Assembly (NCBI GenBank): GCA_046294345.1
Contig: JBKBJT010000008.1
Location: 46,361-110,360, forward strand
Source: Ferrovibrio sp046294345
GTDB lineage: Bacteria > Pseudomonadota > Alphaproteobacteria > Ferrovibrionales > Ferrovibrionaceae
Direction of reading: 5' to 3'
DNA: 64,000 nt
The notes under the pieces are model-generated. The model searched no databases, had not been told where the DNA came from, and saw only the letters and a program-made list of their open reading frames with translations. Position numbers and translations under genes: made by a program. This document shows, one piece after another, positions 1-8,964 of the stretch (positions are counted from its first letter, which is position 1; every line of letters starts with the position of its first letter).

Positions 1-648
1 ACCATGGCGGCCCAGCCGATGACGGCTGGCGCCACGGCCCTGGCCATGCCGGAAGCCGCCCCTGCCGCGATGGAAGCCAGCATCGAGTTGCCGGCTCCGG
101 CCGAATTGCCGGAAGTGCAGTTCGCGCCCATTGCCCAGCCGGTGGCCCAGCCGGCCGCTGCGGTTGCTGCCACGCCGGCGATCGAGCCTGGGATCGAGTC
201 GGCTGCGCGGCCGTTTGCCGCCCAGTTGGCGGAAGCACAGGCGGCCGCGCCGCAATTCGTGCCGCCGGCGGCCCAGCCGCTGCCGACCCGCGCGCCGGAA
301 GCGATGCGTCAGCCCGATCCCTTCGCTGAAGCCGACATGGTGAACAAGCCGGCTGAGCCGAAGAAGAAGGCCAGCCTGTTCGACCGCATCACCGGCGTGG
401 CCCGTGGCCGCACCGCCGATGCCGAACCGGCCCCGATGCGCCAGGCCGAACCGCAGTTTACCCGCGTTCAGGCTCCGGCGCCGCAGGCTCCGGCTGCCCC
501 GGTTGCGGCTGCCCCGACCGTCACCCGCACCGAGGCGCCGCGCCAGGCCGATCTGGGCCTGATGGCGACCGCCGAGCGCCCGGTTCCGAGCCGGCCGCAG
601 GACGATCTGCTGGACATTCCGGCCTTCCTGCGCCGACAGGCCAATTAA
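1..648 (+). CDS. ftsZ: Cell division protein FtsZ, C-terminal part (5' end outside window)
   Basis: The frame is open from the first base and ends in TAA. It encodes only the C-terminal 215 residues of FtsZ, the tubulin-like GTPase that forms the division ring. The GTPase core lies upstream of the window. What is visible is a long Ala/Pro/Gln-rich disordered linker with a short basic patch (PKKKASLFDRITGVARG), ending in the conserved C-terminal peptide DDLLDIPAFLRRQAN, which in this family binds FtsA, ZipA-type anchors and other partners. The peptide makes the assignment firm despite the low-complexity linker. Downstream is a good intrinsic terminator and then lpxC, as is usual at the end of alphaproteobacterial division clusters. 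Confidence 0.95.
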   Translation, partial: TMAAQPMTAGATALAMPEAAPAAMEASIELPAPAELPEVQFAPIAQPVAQPAAAVAATPAIEPGIESAARPFAAQLAEAQAAAPQFVPPAAQPLPTRAPEAMRQPDPFAEADMVNKPAEPKKKASLFDRITGVARGRTADAEPAPMRQAEPQFTRVQAPAPQAPAAPVAAAPTVTRTEAPRQADLGLMATAERPVPSRPQDDLLDIPAFLRRQAN

Positions 649-729
649 GGGTTAAAAAGTACAGCTGATACAATGGGTTAATAGGTATCGGCGGCGTTAC
701 AGTTCGAAACACAGAGTGATTTGTTGTTG

Positions 730-768
730 CCGGGGGTGGTTGGTACAACCATCCCCGGTTTTGTTTTT
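730..768 (+). terminator. Rho-independent terminator after ftsZ
   Basis: A 13-bp stem (730-742 pairing with 746-758, one G-T wobble) with a 3-nt loop is followed by TTTTGTTTTT. It sits between ftsZ and lpxC, so lpxC (start 815) probably has its own promoter or depends on read-through. Confidence 0.85.
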
Positions 769-814
769 GCGCGGGTCGCCCGATTCGCCGTTCCGGTTCA
801 AGGAGTTCTATTGC

Positions 815-1774
815 GTGCTCACTGCTGGTAAAATTGCCCAGAAGACGCTGAAGAACCGCATCAAGTGCTCGGGTATCGGCCTGCATAGCGGCGCCAGGGT
901 CCATATGGTGCTGAATCCGGCGGCGCCGGATACCGGCGTGGTGTTCCGCCGGACCGATCTGCCCGGCCAGCCGCTGATCCGCGCCCGCTTCGACCAGGTC
1001 ACCGATCTGCGCATGTGCACCACCGTCGCCGCCGGCGAAGGGGTGTCGGTCGGCACCGTCGAACATCTGATGGCTGCCCTTTCGGGCATGGGCGTCGACA
1101 ATGTGCTGATCGACATCGATGGCCCTGAAGTGCCGGTGATGGATGGCTCCTCGGCACCGTTCGTGTTCCTGATCGAATGCGCCGACGTGATCGAGCAGGT
1201 GGCGGCCCGCCGTTATCTGAAGGTGCTGAAGAGCATCCGGGTGAGCGAGGGTAACGCCAGCGCCGCGCTCCATGCCGATGACGGCTTCACCATCGATTTC
1301 GAGATCGAGTTCGCCAACCAGATGATTGGCCGCCAGAGCGCCGAGTTCCAGCTGGAACCGGGCCGTTTCAAGGCCGATATCGCTCGCGCGCGCACCTTCG
1401 GTTTCGTGCAGGAAGTGGAGCAGCTGCGCTCCATGGGTCTTGCCCGTGGCGGCTCGCTGGAAAATGCCGTGGTGCTCGGGCACGACCGCATCCTGAACGA
1501 CGACGGCCTGCGCTACGACGACGAATTCGTGCGGCACAAGATCCTTGATGCGCTGGGCGATCTCTATCTGGCCGGCGCGCCGATCATCGGCCGCTACGAA
1601 GGCCGCCGTTCCGGCCATGCGCTGAACAACAAGCTGCTCAAGACGCTGTTCGCCGATCAAAGCGCTTATGCCTGGACCACCCATGCCAAGGGTCGTGATA
1701 CGGCCCGCCTGATGCCTGCTGCCGATGGCAGTCTGCGCCAGCGTCCGGCTGCGGTGGCGGAAGCCGCGCTCTGA
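815..1774 (+). CDS. lpxC: UDP-3-O-acyl-N-acetylglucosamine deacetylase LpxC
   Basis: LpxC is the zinc-dependent cytosolic enzyme for the committed step of lipid A synthesis, deacetylating UDP-3-O-acyl-GlcNAc. The 319-residue product is of normal length. It has the TVEHLMAALSGMG zinc-binding helix, the IDGPEVPVMDGSSAPF segment and, near the C-terminus, HKILDALGDLYL followed by GRYEGRRSGHALNN, which carry the remaining zinc ligands and active-site residues. The GTG at 815 is chosen because AAGGAG lies about 9 nt upstream and the protein then begins LTAGKIAQKTLKN. The longer in-frame reading from 716 would pass through the ftsZ terminator. A strong bidirectional terminator follows. Confidence 0.96.
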   Translation: MLTAGKIAQKTLKNRIKCSGIGLHSGARVHMVLNPAAPDTGVVFRRTDLPGQPLIRARFDQVTDLRMCTTVAAGEGVSVGTVEHLMAALSGMGVDNVLIDIDGPEVPVMDGSSAPFVFLIECADVIEQVAARRYLKVLKSIRVSEGNASAALHADDGFTIDFEIEFANQMIGRQSAEFQLEPGRFKADIARARTFGFVQEVEQLRSMGLARGGSLENAVVLGHDRILNDDGLRYDDEFVRHKILDALGDLYLAGAPIIGRYEGRRSGHALNNKLLKTLFADQSAYAWTTHAKGRDTARLMPAADGSLRQRPAAVAEAAL

Positions 1775-1816
1775 AATCAGGCCTCTGAGACGGGCCGTCA
1801 ACCGGCCACAAAAAAA

Positions 1817-1839
1817 GCCCCGCTTGTGCGGGGCTTTTT
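1817..1839. terminator. Bidirectional terminator between lpxC and the XRE regulator
   Basis: GCCCCGC / GCGGGGC stem (1817-1823 and 1828-1834) with a TTGT loop, preceded by an A-run and followed by a T-run. It can therefore terminate both lpxC on plus and the convergent XRE gene on minus. Confidence 0.9.
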
Positions 1840-1862
1840 GATGTCTCAATAGCGGCCAGACT

Positions 1863-2264
1863 TCAGTCGGCAGCAGTGGCTGCCTCTTCCTCGTCCTTGT
1901 AGCGGCTGGCGATGCTCTTGATCAGGCCGGCGACGGCCGAACGGATCGTGGTGTCCTCGATATCGCTGAAATTGCGGACCAGTTCGATGGTCGAGCGGTT
2001 CTTGCCGCCATGTTCCAGCGGCTTGCTTTCCAGCTTCGCTTCCAGGCCTTCGAAGAAATAAGCCATGTCGACCTGCAAGCGCTGGGCGATCTCGAAAAGC
2101 CGGCCGGCGCTGACGCGATTGGCACCGGTCTCGTACTTTTGAACCTGCTGATAGGAAATTTTCAGCGAGTTCGCGAGTTCTTCCTGGGTTAGGCCAAGTT
2201 CAGTGCGGCGGGCGCGAATCCGCTCGCCGACATATTCATCAACACGCGTTGCGATCTTGCCCAT
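1863..2264 (-). CDS. XRE-family helix-turn-helix transcriptional regulator
   Basis: A 133-residue protein with an N-terminal HTH_3 domain (about residues 10-70: VGERIRARRTELGLTQEELA, then SYQQVQKYETGANRVSAGRL) and a short acidic C-terminal tail. The YQQVQKYETG-NRVSAGRL wording is typical of a small regulator family widespread in alphaproteobacteria that includes the PraR/PhrR-type regulators; closeness to PraR is an inference. GAGGTGAG precedes the ATG. The gene is divergent from bamD and convergent with lpxC. A 10-bp inverted repeat just upstream (2294-2327) could be its operator. Confidence 0.85.
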   Translation of the reverse strand: MGKIATRVDEYVGERIRARRTELGLTQEELANSLKISYQQVQKYETGANRVSAGRLFEIAQRLQVDMAYFFEGLEAKLESKPLEHGGKNRSTIELVRNFSDIEDTTIRSAVAGLIKSIASRYKDEEEAATAAD

Positions 2265-2293
2265 AGTCTCACCTCATGACGGGGCCGGGTGAA

Positions 2294-2327
2294 CCGGCCT
2301 TGGATACTGTGGGCCGGCCAAGGCCGG
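2294..2327. promoter_or_regulatory. 10-bp inverted repeat upstream of the XRE gene
   Basis: CCGGCCTTGG (2294-2303) and CCAAGGCCGG (2318-2327) form a perfect inverted repeat with a 14-nt spacer. It lies 30 bp upstream of the minus-strand XRE start, so an autoregulatory operator or 5'-UTR hairpin is possible. No T-tract follows, so a terminator is unlikely. Confidence 0.4.
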
Positions 2328-2527
2328 CATCCTGTGTCACTCGTTACTTTGTCGCTGGACAACTGCCTCATTGGACAACGATCCAGCCCGCCGGTTGTGG
2401 CGGATCAGGGCAAGGGATACACCATCCGCACCCTGATTGAATGCTTGGCCTATTCTAGCCGTCTTTCGGGCCGGCGCTACTCGCGGCGCGCGATTAAACC
2501 TGTAAGGAAACTGTCCGAAACCGGGTG

Positions 2528-2556
2528 TTGATACCTCTAATACGAGAATTTACAGA
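2528..2556 (+). promoter_or_regulatory. bamD: Possible sigma70-type promoter for bamD
   Basis: TTGATA (2528-2533), a 17-nt spacer and TACAGA (2551-2556). The match is modest and the site is about 300 bp upstream of the preferred bamD start. It is proposed only because the region is otherwise empty and AT-richer than its surroundings. Confidence 0.25.
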
Positions 2557-2856
2557 TAGTGGAAATCGTTCAGAAGTATAGGTTGTATTGCCGGGGAAAA
2601 ACCTCAGGAATATTGCATACATAGGCGGGGCGGACCCGACAGGCTATCCCAAAGGCGTACCCGGACAGGGAGTTATCCCGGGCTGGTGCGCCGAATCAGG
2701 CGGCAACCTTGATTTTCACAGGCCCCCATGCGACAGAATTCCGCCATGCCGATGCTTCGCCGATTGGATTCGTCGCGGGTTGTGCCTTCCGCGCGCCGCG
2801 ATCTTGCCGCCCCGGTCCCGAACCGGGCCGGGAGCACGGCGTGGGGCCGGAAAAGC

Positions 2857-3669
2857 ATGGCGGCCAGGCTGTTTCTGCCGTTTGTTCTCGTGCTGGCTCT
2901 GGCGGCCTGTGGCGCCAAGGATCCGCCCTATGTCGAGCGGCCGGTCGAGGAGCTCTACAATGTTGCCATGGATGCCATGGCAGCGGGGGAGTGGGAGGCC
3001 GCTGCCCGGGGCTTTGACGAGGTCGAGCGGCAGCATCCCTATTCGGTCTGGGCGACCAAGGCCCAGCTGATGGCCGCTTATTCCTACTATCAGAAGAACG
3101 CCTATACCGACGCGATTTCGGCCGCCGACCGCTTCATCCAGTTGCACCCCGGCAGCAAGGAAACGCCCTACGCCTATTATCTGCTGGCGATCTGCTATTA
3201 CGAACAGATCACCGATGTCGGTCGCGACCAGAAGGTCACCCAGCAGGCGCTGAGCGCCCTGGAAGAAGTGGTGCGCCGCTATCCGAACAGCGAATATGCC
3301 CGCGATGCCCGGCTGAAGATCGACCTGACGCGCGATCACCTCGCGGGCAAGGAAATGACCATCGGCCGTTATTACCTGCGTTCGGGCCAGCAGATTGCCG
3401 CGATCAACCGCTTCCGCGCGGTGATCGAGAAATACCAGACCACCACCCATGTGCCGGAAGCGCTGCATCGCCTGGCCGAGGCATATATGTCGCTCGGCGT
3501 GCTGGACGAGGCGCAGAATGTGGCTGCCGTGCTCGGCTACAACTATCCGGGCAGCGAATGGTATGTCGACACCTATACCCTGGTGACCGGTGAAGCGGTA
3601 CCCGGCACCAAATCGGCCAACGGTGAAGACAAGGGCTGGTTCAGCCGCACCTGGAATTCGATTTTCTGA
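2857..3669 (+). CDS. bamD: Outer membrane protein assembly factor BamD (ComL/YfiO)
   Basis: BamD is the essential TPR lipoprotein of the BAM complex that inserts beta-barrel proteins into the outer membrane. From the ATG at 2857 the protein is 270 residues: a lipoprotein signal (MAARLFLPFVLVLALAACG, lipobox LAAC) followed by TPR-like repeats (ELYNVAMDAMAAGEWEAAARGF, WATKAQLMAAYSYYQKN, YAYYLLAICYYEQITDVGRD). The frame is open from an ATG at 2728, adding 43 residues, but the later start puts the lipoprotein signal right at the N-terminus and gives normal length. Neither start has a strong ribosome binding site. recN starts 4 nt after the stop. Confidence 0.92.
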   Translation: MAARLFLPFVLVLALAACGAKDPPYVERPVEELYNVAMDAMAAGEWEAAARGFDEVERQHPYSVWATKAQLMAAYSYYQKNAYTDAISAADRFIQLHPGSKETPYAYYLLAICYYEQITDVGRDQKVTQQALSALEEVVRRYPNSEYARDARLKIDLTRDHLAGKEMTIGRYYLRSGQQIAAINRFRAVIEKYQTTTHVPEALHRLAEAYMSLGVLDEAQNVAAVLGYNYPGSEWYVDTYTLVTGEAVPGTKSANGEDKGWFSRTWNSIF

Positions 3670-3673
3670 CGCC

Positions 3674-5356
3674 ATGCTGACCGGCCTGAGCGTCCGCGAC
3701 ATCGTGCTGATCGAGCGGCTCGATCTGGCCTGTGGCGATGGCCTCGGCGTGCTGACCGGCGAAACCGGCGCCGGCAAGTCCATCCTGCTCGATGCTCTTG
3801 GGCTGGCGCTCGGCCGTCGCGCCGATGCCGGCCTGGTGCGCAACGGCGCAGGCCAGGGCGTGGTCTCTGCCGTGTTCGACATCCCGGGCAAACATCCGGC
3901 CCACGCCATCCTGACCGAACAGGGCCTCGATGCTGCCGACGAACTGGTGCTGCGCCGCGTGGTCGGCGCCGACGGCAAGAGCCGCGCCTTCGTCAACGAC
4001 CAGCCCGTCAGTGTGGCCCTGCTGCGCCGCCTGGGCGATACGCTGGTGGAAATCCATGGCCAGAATGACGAACAGGGCCTGACGGATGCCACCATCCATC
4101 GTGCGCTGCTGGATGAATATGCCGGGCTGGAAAAGGACGTGGCCGGTTTGCGCGATGCCTATCAGGCGATGCGCGATGCCGAGAAAGCCCTGACCGATGC
4201 CGCCCAGACGGCCGAGCAGGCGCGGCGCGAGGAGGATTTCCTGCGCCATGTGGTGAACGAGTTGCAGGAGCTGTCGCCCAAACCGGGCGAGGAGCAGGAA
4301 CTGGCACAGCAGCGCAGCCTGCTGCAGGCCGGCGAGAAGCTGGCTGCGGCGATGCAGGAAGCCCAGGGCGCGCTGGAGCAGGGCGGCGGCGTGGATGCGC
4401 GCCTGCGCGCCTGCCTGCGCGCGCTGGAACGCGTGGCCGAGAAGGCGGGCGGTAAGCTGGATGCCGTGATCGCCCAGGCCGATCAGGTGCTGCTGCAGGC
4501 CGGCGAACTGGCGTCCGCGCTGGATCGTACGGCGCGCGATCTCGATCTTGACCCGCAACGACTGGACAAGGTGGAAGAGCGGCTGTTCGCCCTGCGTGCC
4601 GCCGCGCGTAAACATAATGTCGCGGTCGATGACCTGGCCGCCATGGCCGACCGCTTCGCCGAGCGACTGGCCCTGATCGACAATCAGGCCGCCAGTCTGG
4701 GCAAGCTCGAGAAGGCCGCCGCCGCCGCCAAGGCAACGTATCAGGTGAAAGCCGAGACCATCTCTGCCGCACGCCGCAAGGCGGCCGCGAAGCTCGACAA
4801 GGCGGTGGCGGCGGAACTTGGCCCCCTGAAGCTCGGCGCCGCCAAATTCTCCACATCGGTCGAGGCATTACCGCCCGAGCAATGGAGTGCCGAAGGTGCA
4901 GACCGCGTCCAGTTCCTTGCCAGCACCAACCAGGGCACCGCGCCGGGCTCGCTGGCCAAGATTGCCTCAGGCGGCGAACTCAGCCGTTTCATGCTGGCCT
5001 TGCGCGTCGTGCTGGCCGGCCGCGGTTCGGCCGGCACGCTGATCTTCGACGAGGTGGATCGCGGTGTTGGCGGCGCGACTGCCGCCGCCGTGGGCCAGCG
5101 CCTAGCCCGCCTGGCCGAGCGCGTGCAGGTGCTGGTGGTCACCCATTCGCCGCAGGTGGCCGCCAAAGGCAGCCATCACTGGCGCATCGCCAAGCGCGAG
5201 ACCGGCACGGCCAAGAACCGCACGACGCTCACCGAGGTCGCGCCGCTGCAGGCCTCCGAACGGCGCGAGGAAATCGCCCGCATGCTGGCCGGCGCCACGG
5301 TCACCGATGCGGCCCGCGCCGCGGCCGACAGCCTGCTGGCCGGGCAGGAGGCCTGA
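3674..5356 (+). CDS. recN: DNA repair protein RecN
   Basis: RecN is a cytosolic SMC-like ATPase acting early in double-strand-break repair. The 560-residue product starts MLTGLSVRDIVLIERLDL, has Walker A GETGAGKS at about residues 29-36, a long central coiled coil rich in Ala/Glu/Gln, and a C-terminal half-ATPase with the ABC signature (ASGGELSRFMLALR) and Walker B LIFDEVDRGVGG. Length is normal. The ATG at 3674 lies 4 nt after the bamD stop, so the longer in-frame reading is not needed. ligA begins 2 nt downstream, giving a bamD-recN-ligA-exonuclease transcription unit. Confidence 0.96.
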   Translation: MLTGLSVRDIVLIERLDLACGDGLGVLTGETGAGKSILLDALGLALGRRADAGLVRNGAGQGVVSAVFDIPGKHPAHAILTEQGLDAADELVLRRVVGADGKSRAFVNDQPVSVALLRRLGDTLVEIHGQNDEQGLTDATIHRALLDEYAGLEKDVAGLRDAYQAMRDAEKALTDAAQTAEQARREEDFLRHVVNELQELSPKPGEEQELAQQRSLLQAGEKLAAAMQEAQGALEQGGGVDARLRACLRALERVAEKAGGKLDAVIAQADQVLLQAGELASALDRTARDLDLDPQRLDKVEERLFALRAAARKHNVAVDDLAAMADRFAERLALIDNQAASLGKLEKAAAAAKATYQVKAETISAARRKAAAKLDKAVAAELGPLKLGAAKFSTSVEALPPEQWSAEGADRVQFLASTNQGTAPGSLAKIASGGELSRFMLALRVVLAGRGSAGTLIFDEVDRGVGGATAAAVGQRLARLAERVQVLVVTHSPQVAAKGSHHWRIAKRETGTAKNRTTLTEVAPLQASERREEIARMLAGATVTDAARAAADSLLAGQEA

Positions 5357-5358
5357 CC

Positions 5359-7464
5359 ATGAGCCGCCAGCGCGCCAAGCCGGTGGCGGATCTGGGCCCG
5401 CGCCAGGCCCGGCTGGAGCATGCCCGGCTGGAGCAGGAAATCGCCGAGCACGACAAGCGCTATCACCAGCAGGATGCGCCGGTCATCTCGGATGCCGATT
5501 ACGATGCGATGAAGCGGCGCCTGCTGGAGATCGAGGCGCAGTTTCCCGATCTCGCCACTTCAGACGGCGTCTCCAGCCGGGTCGGGGCCGCGCCGGCGGC
5601 GGGTTTCGCCAAGGTGCGCCATGCCAAACCGATGCTGTCGCTCGACAACGCCTTCGCCGAGGAAGACGTTGTCGATTTCCTCGGTCGCATCCGGCGTTTC
5701 CTCAATCTGAAAACGAACGATGACCTCACCCTGATCGCCGAACCGAAGATCGATGGCCTGTCGGCCAGCCTGCGGTATGAGAATGGCGAGCTGGTGCGGG
5801 CGGCGACGCGCGGCGACGGCCAGGAAGGCGAGGACGTCACTGCCAATATCCTGACCCTGAAGCACGGCGTGCCACACAAACTGCATGGCAAGGGCTGGCC
5901 CGATGTGCTGGAGGTGCGCGGCGAAGTCTACATGACGCGGCAGGATTTCCTCAGCTTGAACGAAGCGCAGGAAAAGGCCGGCGCCAAGATCTTCGCCAAT
6001 CCGCGCAATGCCGCCGCGGGCAGTCTGCGCCAGCTCGATCCTAAGATCAGCGCCCAGCGTCCCCTGCGCTTTTTCGGCTATTACTGGGGCGAGGTTTCCG
6101 CGCCGCTGGGCAGGACGATGCAGGAGGCCCGCGCGAAACTGGCCGACTGGGGCTTCACGCTAAACGATCCGGTGAAGGCCTGTCACAACTTCGAGGACCT
6201 GATCGCCTATTACAACAAGATCGCCGCCCAGCGCGCAACGATGGCCTTCGATATCGATGGCGTGGTCTACAAGGTGGACCGGCTCGACTGGCAGGAACGG
6301 CTGGGTTTCATCAGCCGCAGCCCCCGCTGGGCCATCGCCCATAAATTCCCGGCCGAGCAGGCGCAGACGATCCTGGAAAATATCGACATCCAGGTCGGCC
6401 GCACCGGCGCGCTCACCCCGGTGGCGAAGCTCAGGCCCGTGAATGTCGGCGGCGTGCTGGTCTCGAATGCCACGCTGCATAACGAGGACGAGATCGCGCG
6501 CAAGGATGTGCGCATCGGCGATACCGTGATCGTGCAGCGCGCCGGCGACGTGATCCCGCAGATCGTCGGCGTGGTGCTGGAGCACCGCCCGAAGGACGCC
6601 AGGCCGTTCAAATTCCCCACCCATTGCCCCGTCTGCGGCGCGCCGGCCGAGCGCGAGGCCGATCCGAAATCGGGCGTGGAGGATGTGGTGCGCCGCTGCA
6701 CGGGCAGCATCAGCTGTCCGGCCCAGGCGATGGAAAGCCTGCGCCACTTCGTGTCGCGCAATGCCTTCGATATCGAGGGGCTGGGCGAGAAGCAGATCGC
6801 CGCCTTTTTCGAATGGGGTTGGTTGAAGGAACCGGCCGACATCTTCCGCCTGCACCGTCATGCGCATGACCTGCAGCGCAAGGAAGGTTTCGGTGAGACA
6901 TCCGTGGCCAAGCTGATGGCCGCCATCGAACAGCGCCGGGTGATCGGCTTCGACCGTTTCGTGCATGCACTCGGCATTCGCCATGTCGGGCAGGAACGCG
7001 CCCGCCTGGTGGCGATGCATTACGGCACGCCACAGGCCTGGCTGGAAGCAATGGATGCGGCGAAGGAGCGCGAGGGCGAGGCCTGGGGCGATCTGAACAG
7101 CATCGACAAGATGGGCGACGTGGTGGCCGATGCCATCGTCACCTTCGCCACGCGCCGCCACAGCCGCGCGGTGATCGACCATCTGCTGGCCGAATTGCGC
7201 GAAGTGGTGCCGCCGGAAAAGCCGGCGCAGGATTCCCCCGTGGCCGGCAAGACCGTGGTGTTCACCGGTTCGCTGGAACGATTCACCCGCGACGAGGCCA
7301 AGGCGCGCGCCCTCAGCCTGGGCGCCAAGGTGGCCGGCTCGGTCTCGAAGAAGACCGATTACGTGGTGGCAGGTCCCGGTGCCGGCAGCAAGCTGGCAGA
7401 GGCGCAGAAACACGGCGTGACGGTGCTGACCGAGGACGAGTGGCTTGCGCTGATCGGCGGCTGA
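5359..7464 (+). CDS. ligA: NAD-dependent DNA ligase LigA
   Basis: LigA seals nicks during replication and repair using NAD+. The 701-residue protein shows the Ia domain (DKRYHQQDAPVISDADYD), adenylation motif EPKIDG with the nucleophilic lysine at about residue 130, an OB fold, a four-Cys zinc finger (CPVCG and CTGSISCP), helix-hairpin-helix repeats and a C-terminal BRCT domain (KTVVFTGSLERFTRDEA to the end). The ATG at 5359 is 2 nt after the recN stop. Length and domain order are standard. Confidence 0.97.
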   Translation: MSRQRAKPVADLGPRQARLEHARLEQEIAEHDKRYHQQDAPVISDADYDAMKRRLLEIEAQFPDLATSDGVSSRVGAAPAAGFAKVRHAKPMLSLDNAFAEEDVVDFLGRIRRFLNLKTNDDLTLIAEPKIDGLSASLRYENGELVRAATRGDGQEGEDVTANILTLKHGVPHKLHGKGWPDVLEVRGEVYMTRQDFLSLNEAQEKAGAKIFANPRNAAAGSLRQLDPKISAQRPLRFFGYYWGEVSAPLGRTMQEARAKLADWGFTLNDPVKACHNFEDLIAYYNKIAAQRATMAFDIDGVVYKVDRLDWQERLGFISRSPRWAIAHKFPAEQAQTILENIDIQVGRTGALTPVAKLRPVNVGGVLVSNATLHNEDEIARKDVRIGDTVIVQRAGDVIPQIVGVVLEHRPKDARPFKFPTHCPVCGAPAEREADPKSGVEDVVRRCTGSISCPAQAMESLRHFVSRNAFDIEGLGEKQIAAFFEWGWLKEPADIFRLHRHAHDLQRKEGFGETSVAKLMAAIEQRRVIGFDRFVHALGIRHVGQERARLVAMHYGTPQAWLEAMDAAKEREGEAWGDLNSIDKMGDVVADAIVTFATRRHSRAVIDHLLAELREVVPPEKPAQDSPVAGKTVVFTGSLERFTRDEAKARALSLGAKVAGSVSKKTDYVVAGPGAGSKLAEAQKHGVTVLTEDEWLALIGG

Positions 7465-7466
7465 CC

Positions 7467-8150
7467 ATGCTGGTGCAGCAGGCGATTCCCTCCCTCGATG
7501 TCGTTGCCGGTGCCACGGCCATCGCGCTGGATTTCGAAACCGCCAGCCACAGCCCGGGCAGCATCTGTTCGATCGGCCTGGCCTGGATCGCGGATGGCCA
7601 GGTCGCGCATACGGCCCATCGCCTGATCCGGCCGCATGACATGCGCTTCGATCCCTGGCATGTCAGCATCCACGGCATCCAGCCGCATGACGTGGAATTC
7701 GAGCCGGAATTCCCGTCGGTATGGGAGGAGTTGCTGCCGCATCTGGAGGCTACGCCGCTGCTGCTGGCCCATAACGCGCCGTTCGATATCGGCGTGTTGC
7801 GCGCGGCGCTGCAGCATTACGACCTGGCGCCGCCGACATTCTCGTATCTCTGCACGGTGAAGATCGCACGCGCTGCCTGGCCCGACCTGCCGAACCACAA
7901 GCTGCCGACCGTGGCAGAACATATCGGATTCGCGCTTCAACATCATGCGGCCGACAGCGACGCGGCGGCCTGCGCCGGCATCGCCCTGCGCGCCATGCAG
8001 GATGCTGGCAGCGCCGACCTGATGAGCCTGCTGCCGCGGTTCGGGATCAGGCCCGGCCGGCTGGAGCCGGACTATCACGAAGCCTGCACGTCAGCGACCG
8101 AACGCCGCTCGGCCTTCCGCCGCCAGCGGCCACCACCATGGTTGCGGTGA
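7467..8150 (+). CDS. DEDDh 3'-5' exonuclease (DnaQ-like)
   Basis: A 227-residue RNase T/DNA polymerase III epsilon-type exonuclease. Exo I is ALDFETAS (Asp, Glu), Exo II is LLAHNAPFDIGVLR, and Exo III is HHAADSDAAACA, giving the DEDDh metal-binding and general-base set. It resembles stand-alone epsilon-like exonucleases rather than the replicative DnaQ, whose genomic neighbourhood differs. The ATG lies 2 nt downstream of ligA, suggesting co-expression and a role in DNA repair or proofreading; the substrate is not determined by sequence. Confidence 0.88.
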   Translation: MLVQQAIPSLDVVAGATAIALDFETASHSPGSICSIGLAWIADGQVAHTAHRLIRPHDMRFDPWHVSIHGIQPHDVEFEPEFPSVWEELLPHLEATPLLLAHNAPFDIGVLRAALQHYDLAPPTFSYLCTVKIARAAWPDLPNHKLPTVAEHIGFALQHHAADSDAAACAGIALRAMQDAGSADLMSLLPRFGIRPGRLEPDYHEACTSATERRSAFRRQRPPPWLR

Positions 8151-8154
8151 GGGC

Positions 8155-8859
8155 TTAGCCGCCCTTCTTCATCTCGGCCTCATAGCGGGCCTTGGTTTCC
8201 GCATTGGGCGGATAGAGGCCGGGCAGGGGCGTGCCCTTATCGACTTCGCCCATGATCCAGGTTTCCAGCTTTTCCTGCTCCACGGCTTCCGCCGTCACCT
8301 CGGTCACCAGGGCCTGCGGGATCAGCACCGCGCCGTCGCCATCCAGCACGATCACGTCGCCGGGAAATACCGCCACGCCGCCGCAGCCGATCGGTTCCTG
8401 CCAGTTCACGAAGGTGAGGCCGGCCACGCTGGGCGGCGCCGCCACGCCGTCGCACCAGACCGGCAGGCCCGTGCCGATCACGCCGGCGCCGTCGCGCACC
8501 ACCCCGTCGGTGACCAGGGCTGCCACACCGCGCTTCTGCATACGGGCGCAGAGGATGTCGCCGAAGATGCCGGCATCCTTGATGCCCATGGCATCCACCA
8601 CGGCGATGCAGCCTTCCGGCATGTCTTCGATGGCGCCGCGTGTGCTGCGCGGCGAGGCCCAGCTCGCTGGCGTGGCGAGATCTTCGCGGGCCGGCACGAA
8701 ACGCAAGGTGAAGGCTTCGCCGACGATACGCCTGTCCTGCGGCGTCAACGGCTTGGCGCCGCGTAGCCAGACGTTGCGCAGGCCCTTCTTGAGCAGAACG
8801 GTGGTCAGGGTCGCCGTCGTCACCAGTTCCAGGGCCGCCTTGATCCGTGCATCCAGCAT
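8155..8859 (-). CDS. RraA-like / 4-hydroxy-4-methyl-2-oxoglutarate aldolase family protein
   Basis: A 234-residue member of the RraA/HMG-aldolase/dimethylmenaquinone methyltransferase-like superfamily. Typical segments are VVDAMGIKDAGIFGDILCARMQKRGVAALVTDG, ending in VRDGAGV with the metal-associated D-x20-R-D arrangement, and VFPGDVIVLDGDGAVLIP. Members either cleave 4-hydroxy-4-methyl-2-oxoglutarate or oxaloacetate, or in some bacteria bind RNase E. Sequence alone does not separate these. It is convergent with the exonuclease gene (4-nt gap) and reads away from the aminopeptidase gene, whose stop is about 105 bp upstream of it. Confidence 0.85.
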   Translation of the reverse strand: MLDARIKAALELVTTATLTTVLLKKGLRNVWLRGAKPLTPQDRRIVGEAFTLRFVPAREDLATPASWASPRSTRGAIEDMPEGCIAVVDAMGIKDAGIFGDILCARMQKRGVAALVTDGVVRDGAGVIGTGLPVWCDGVAAPPSVAGLTFVNWQEPIGCGGVAVFPGDVIVLDGDGAVLIPQALVTEVTAEAVEQEKLETWIMGEVDKGTPLPGLYPPNAETKARYEAEMKKGG

Positions 8860-8964
8860 CGTCGTCTCTCCTTGCAGGGAACGATAGGCTAGGCAGGGCG
8901 GGGCAGGACTGGCAAGCGGGCGGATGGAATTTTCCAGGGCCGCTTGCGCTGAATCAAACCGGCC

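Larger units (their letters stand above)
2265..2856. other. Intergenic region between XRE regulator and bamD
   Basis: This roughly 590-bp stretch contains short frames in several phases, none with a convincing ribosome binding site or recognisable product. It holds the 10-bp inverted repeat at 2294-2327 and a possible sigma70-type promoter reading towards bamD at 2528-2556. If bamD starts at the earlier ATG 2728, the last 129 bp are coding. I see no RNA gene in it. Confidence 0.5.

Noticed and set aside
521..1849. 442-residue frame antisense to lpxC
   Set aside because: Composition is antisense-like and it runs through the lpxC terminator.
2588..3070. 160-residue frame overlapping the start of bamD
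   Set aside because: Different frame from bamD, no domain; bamD has a lipoprotein signal and TPR repeats.
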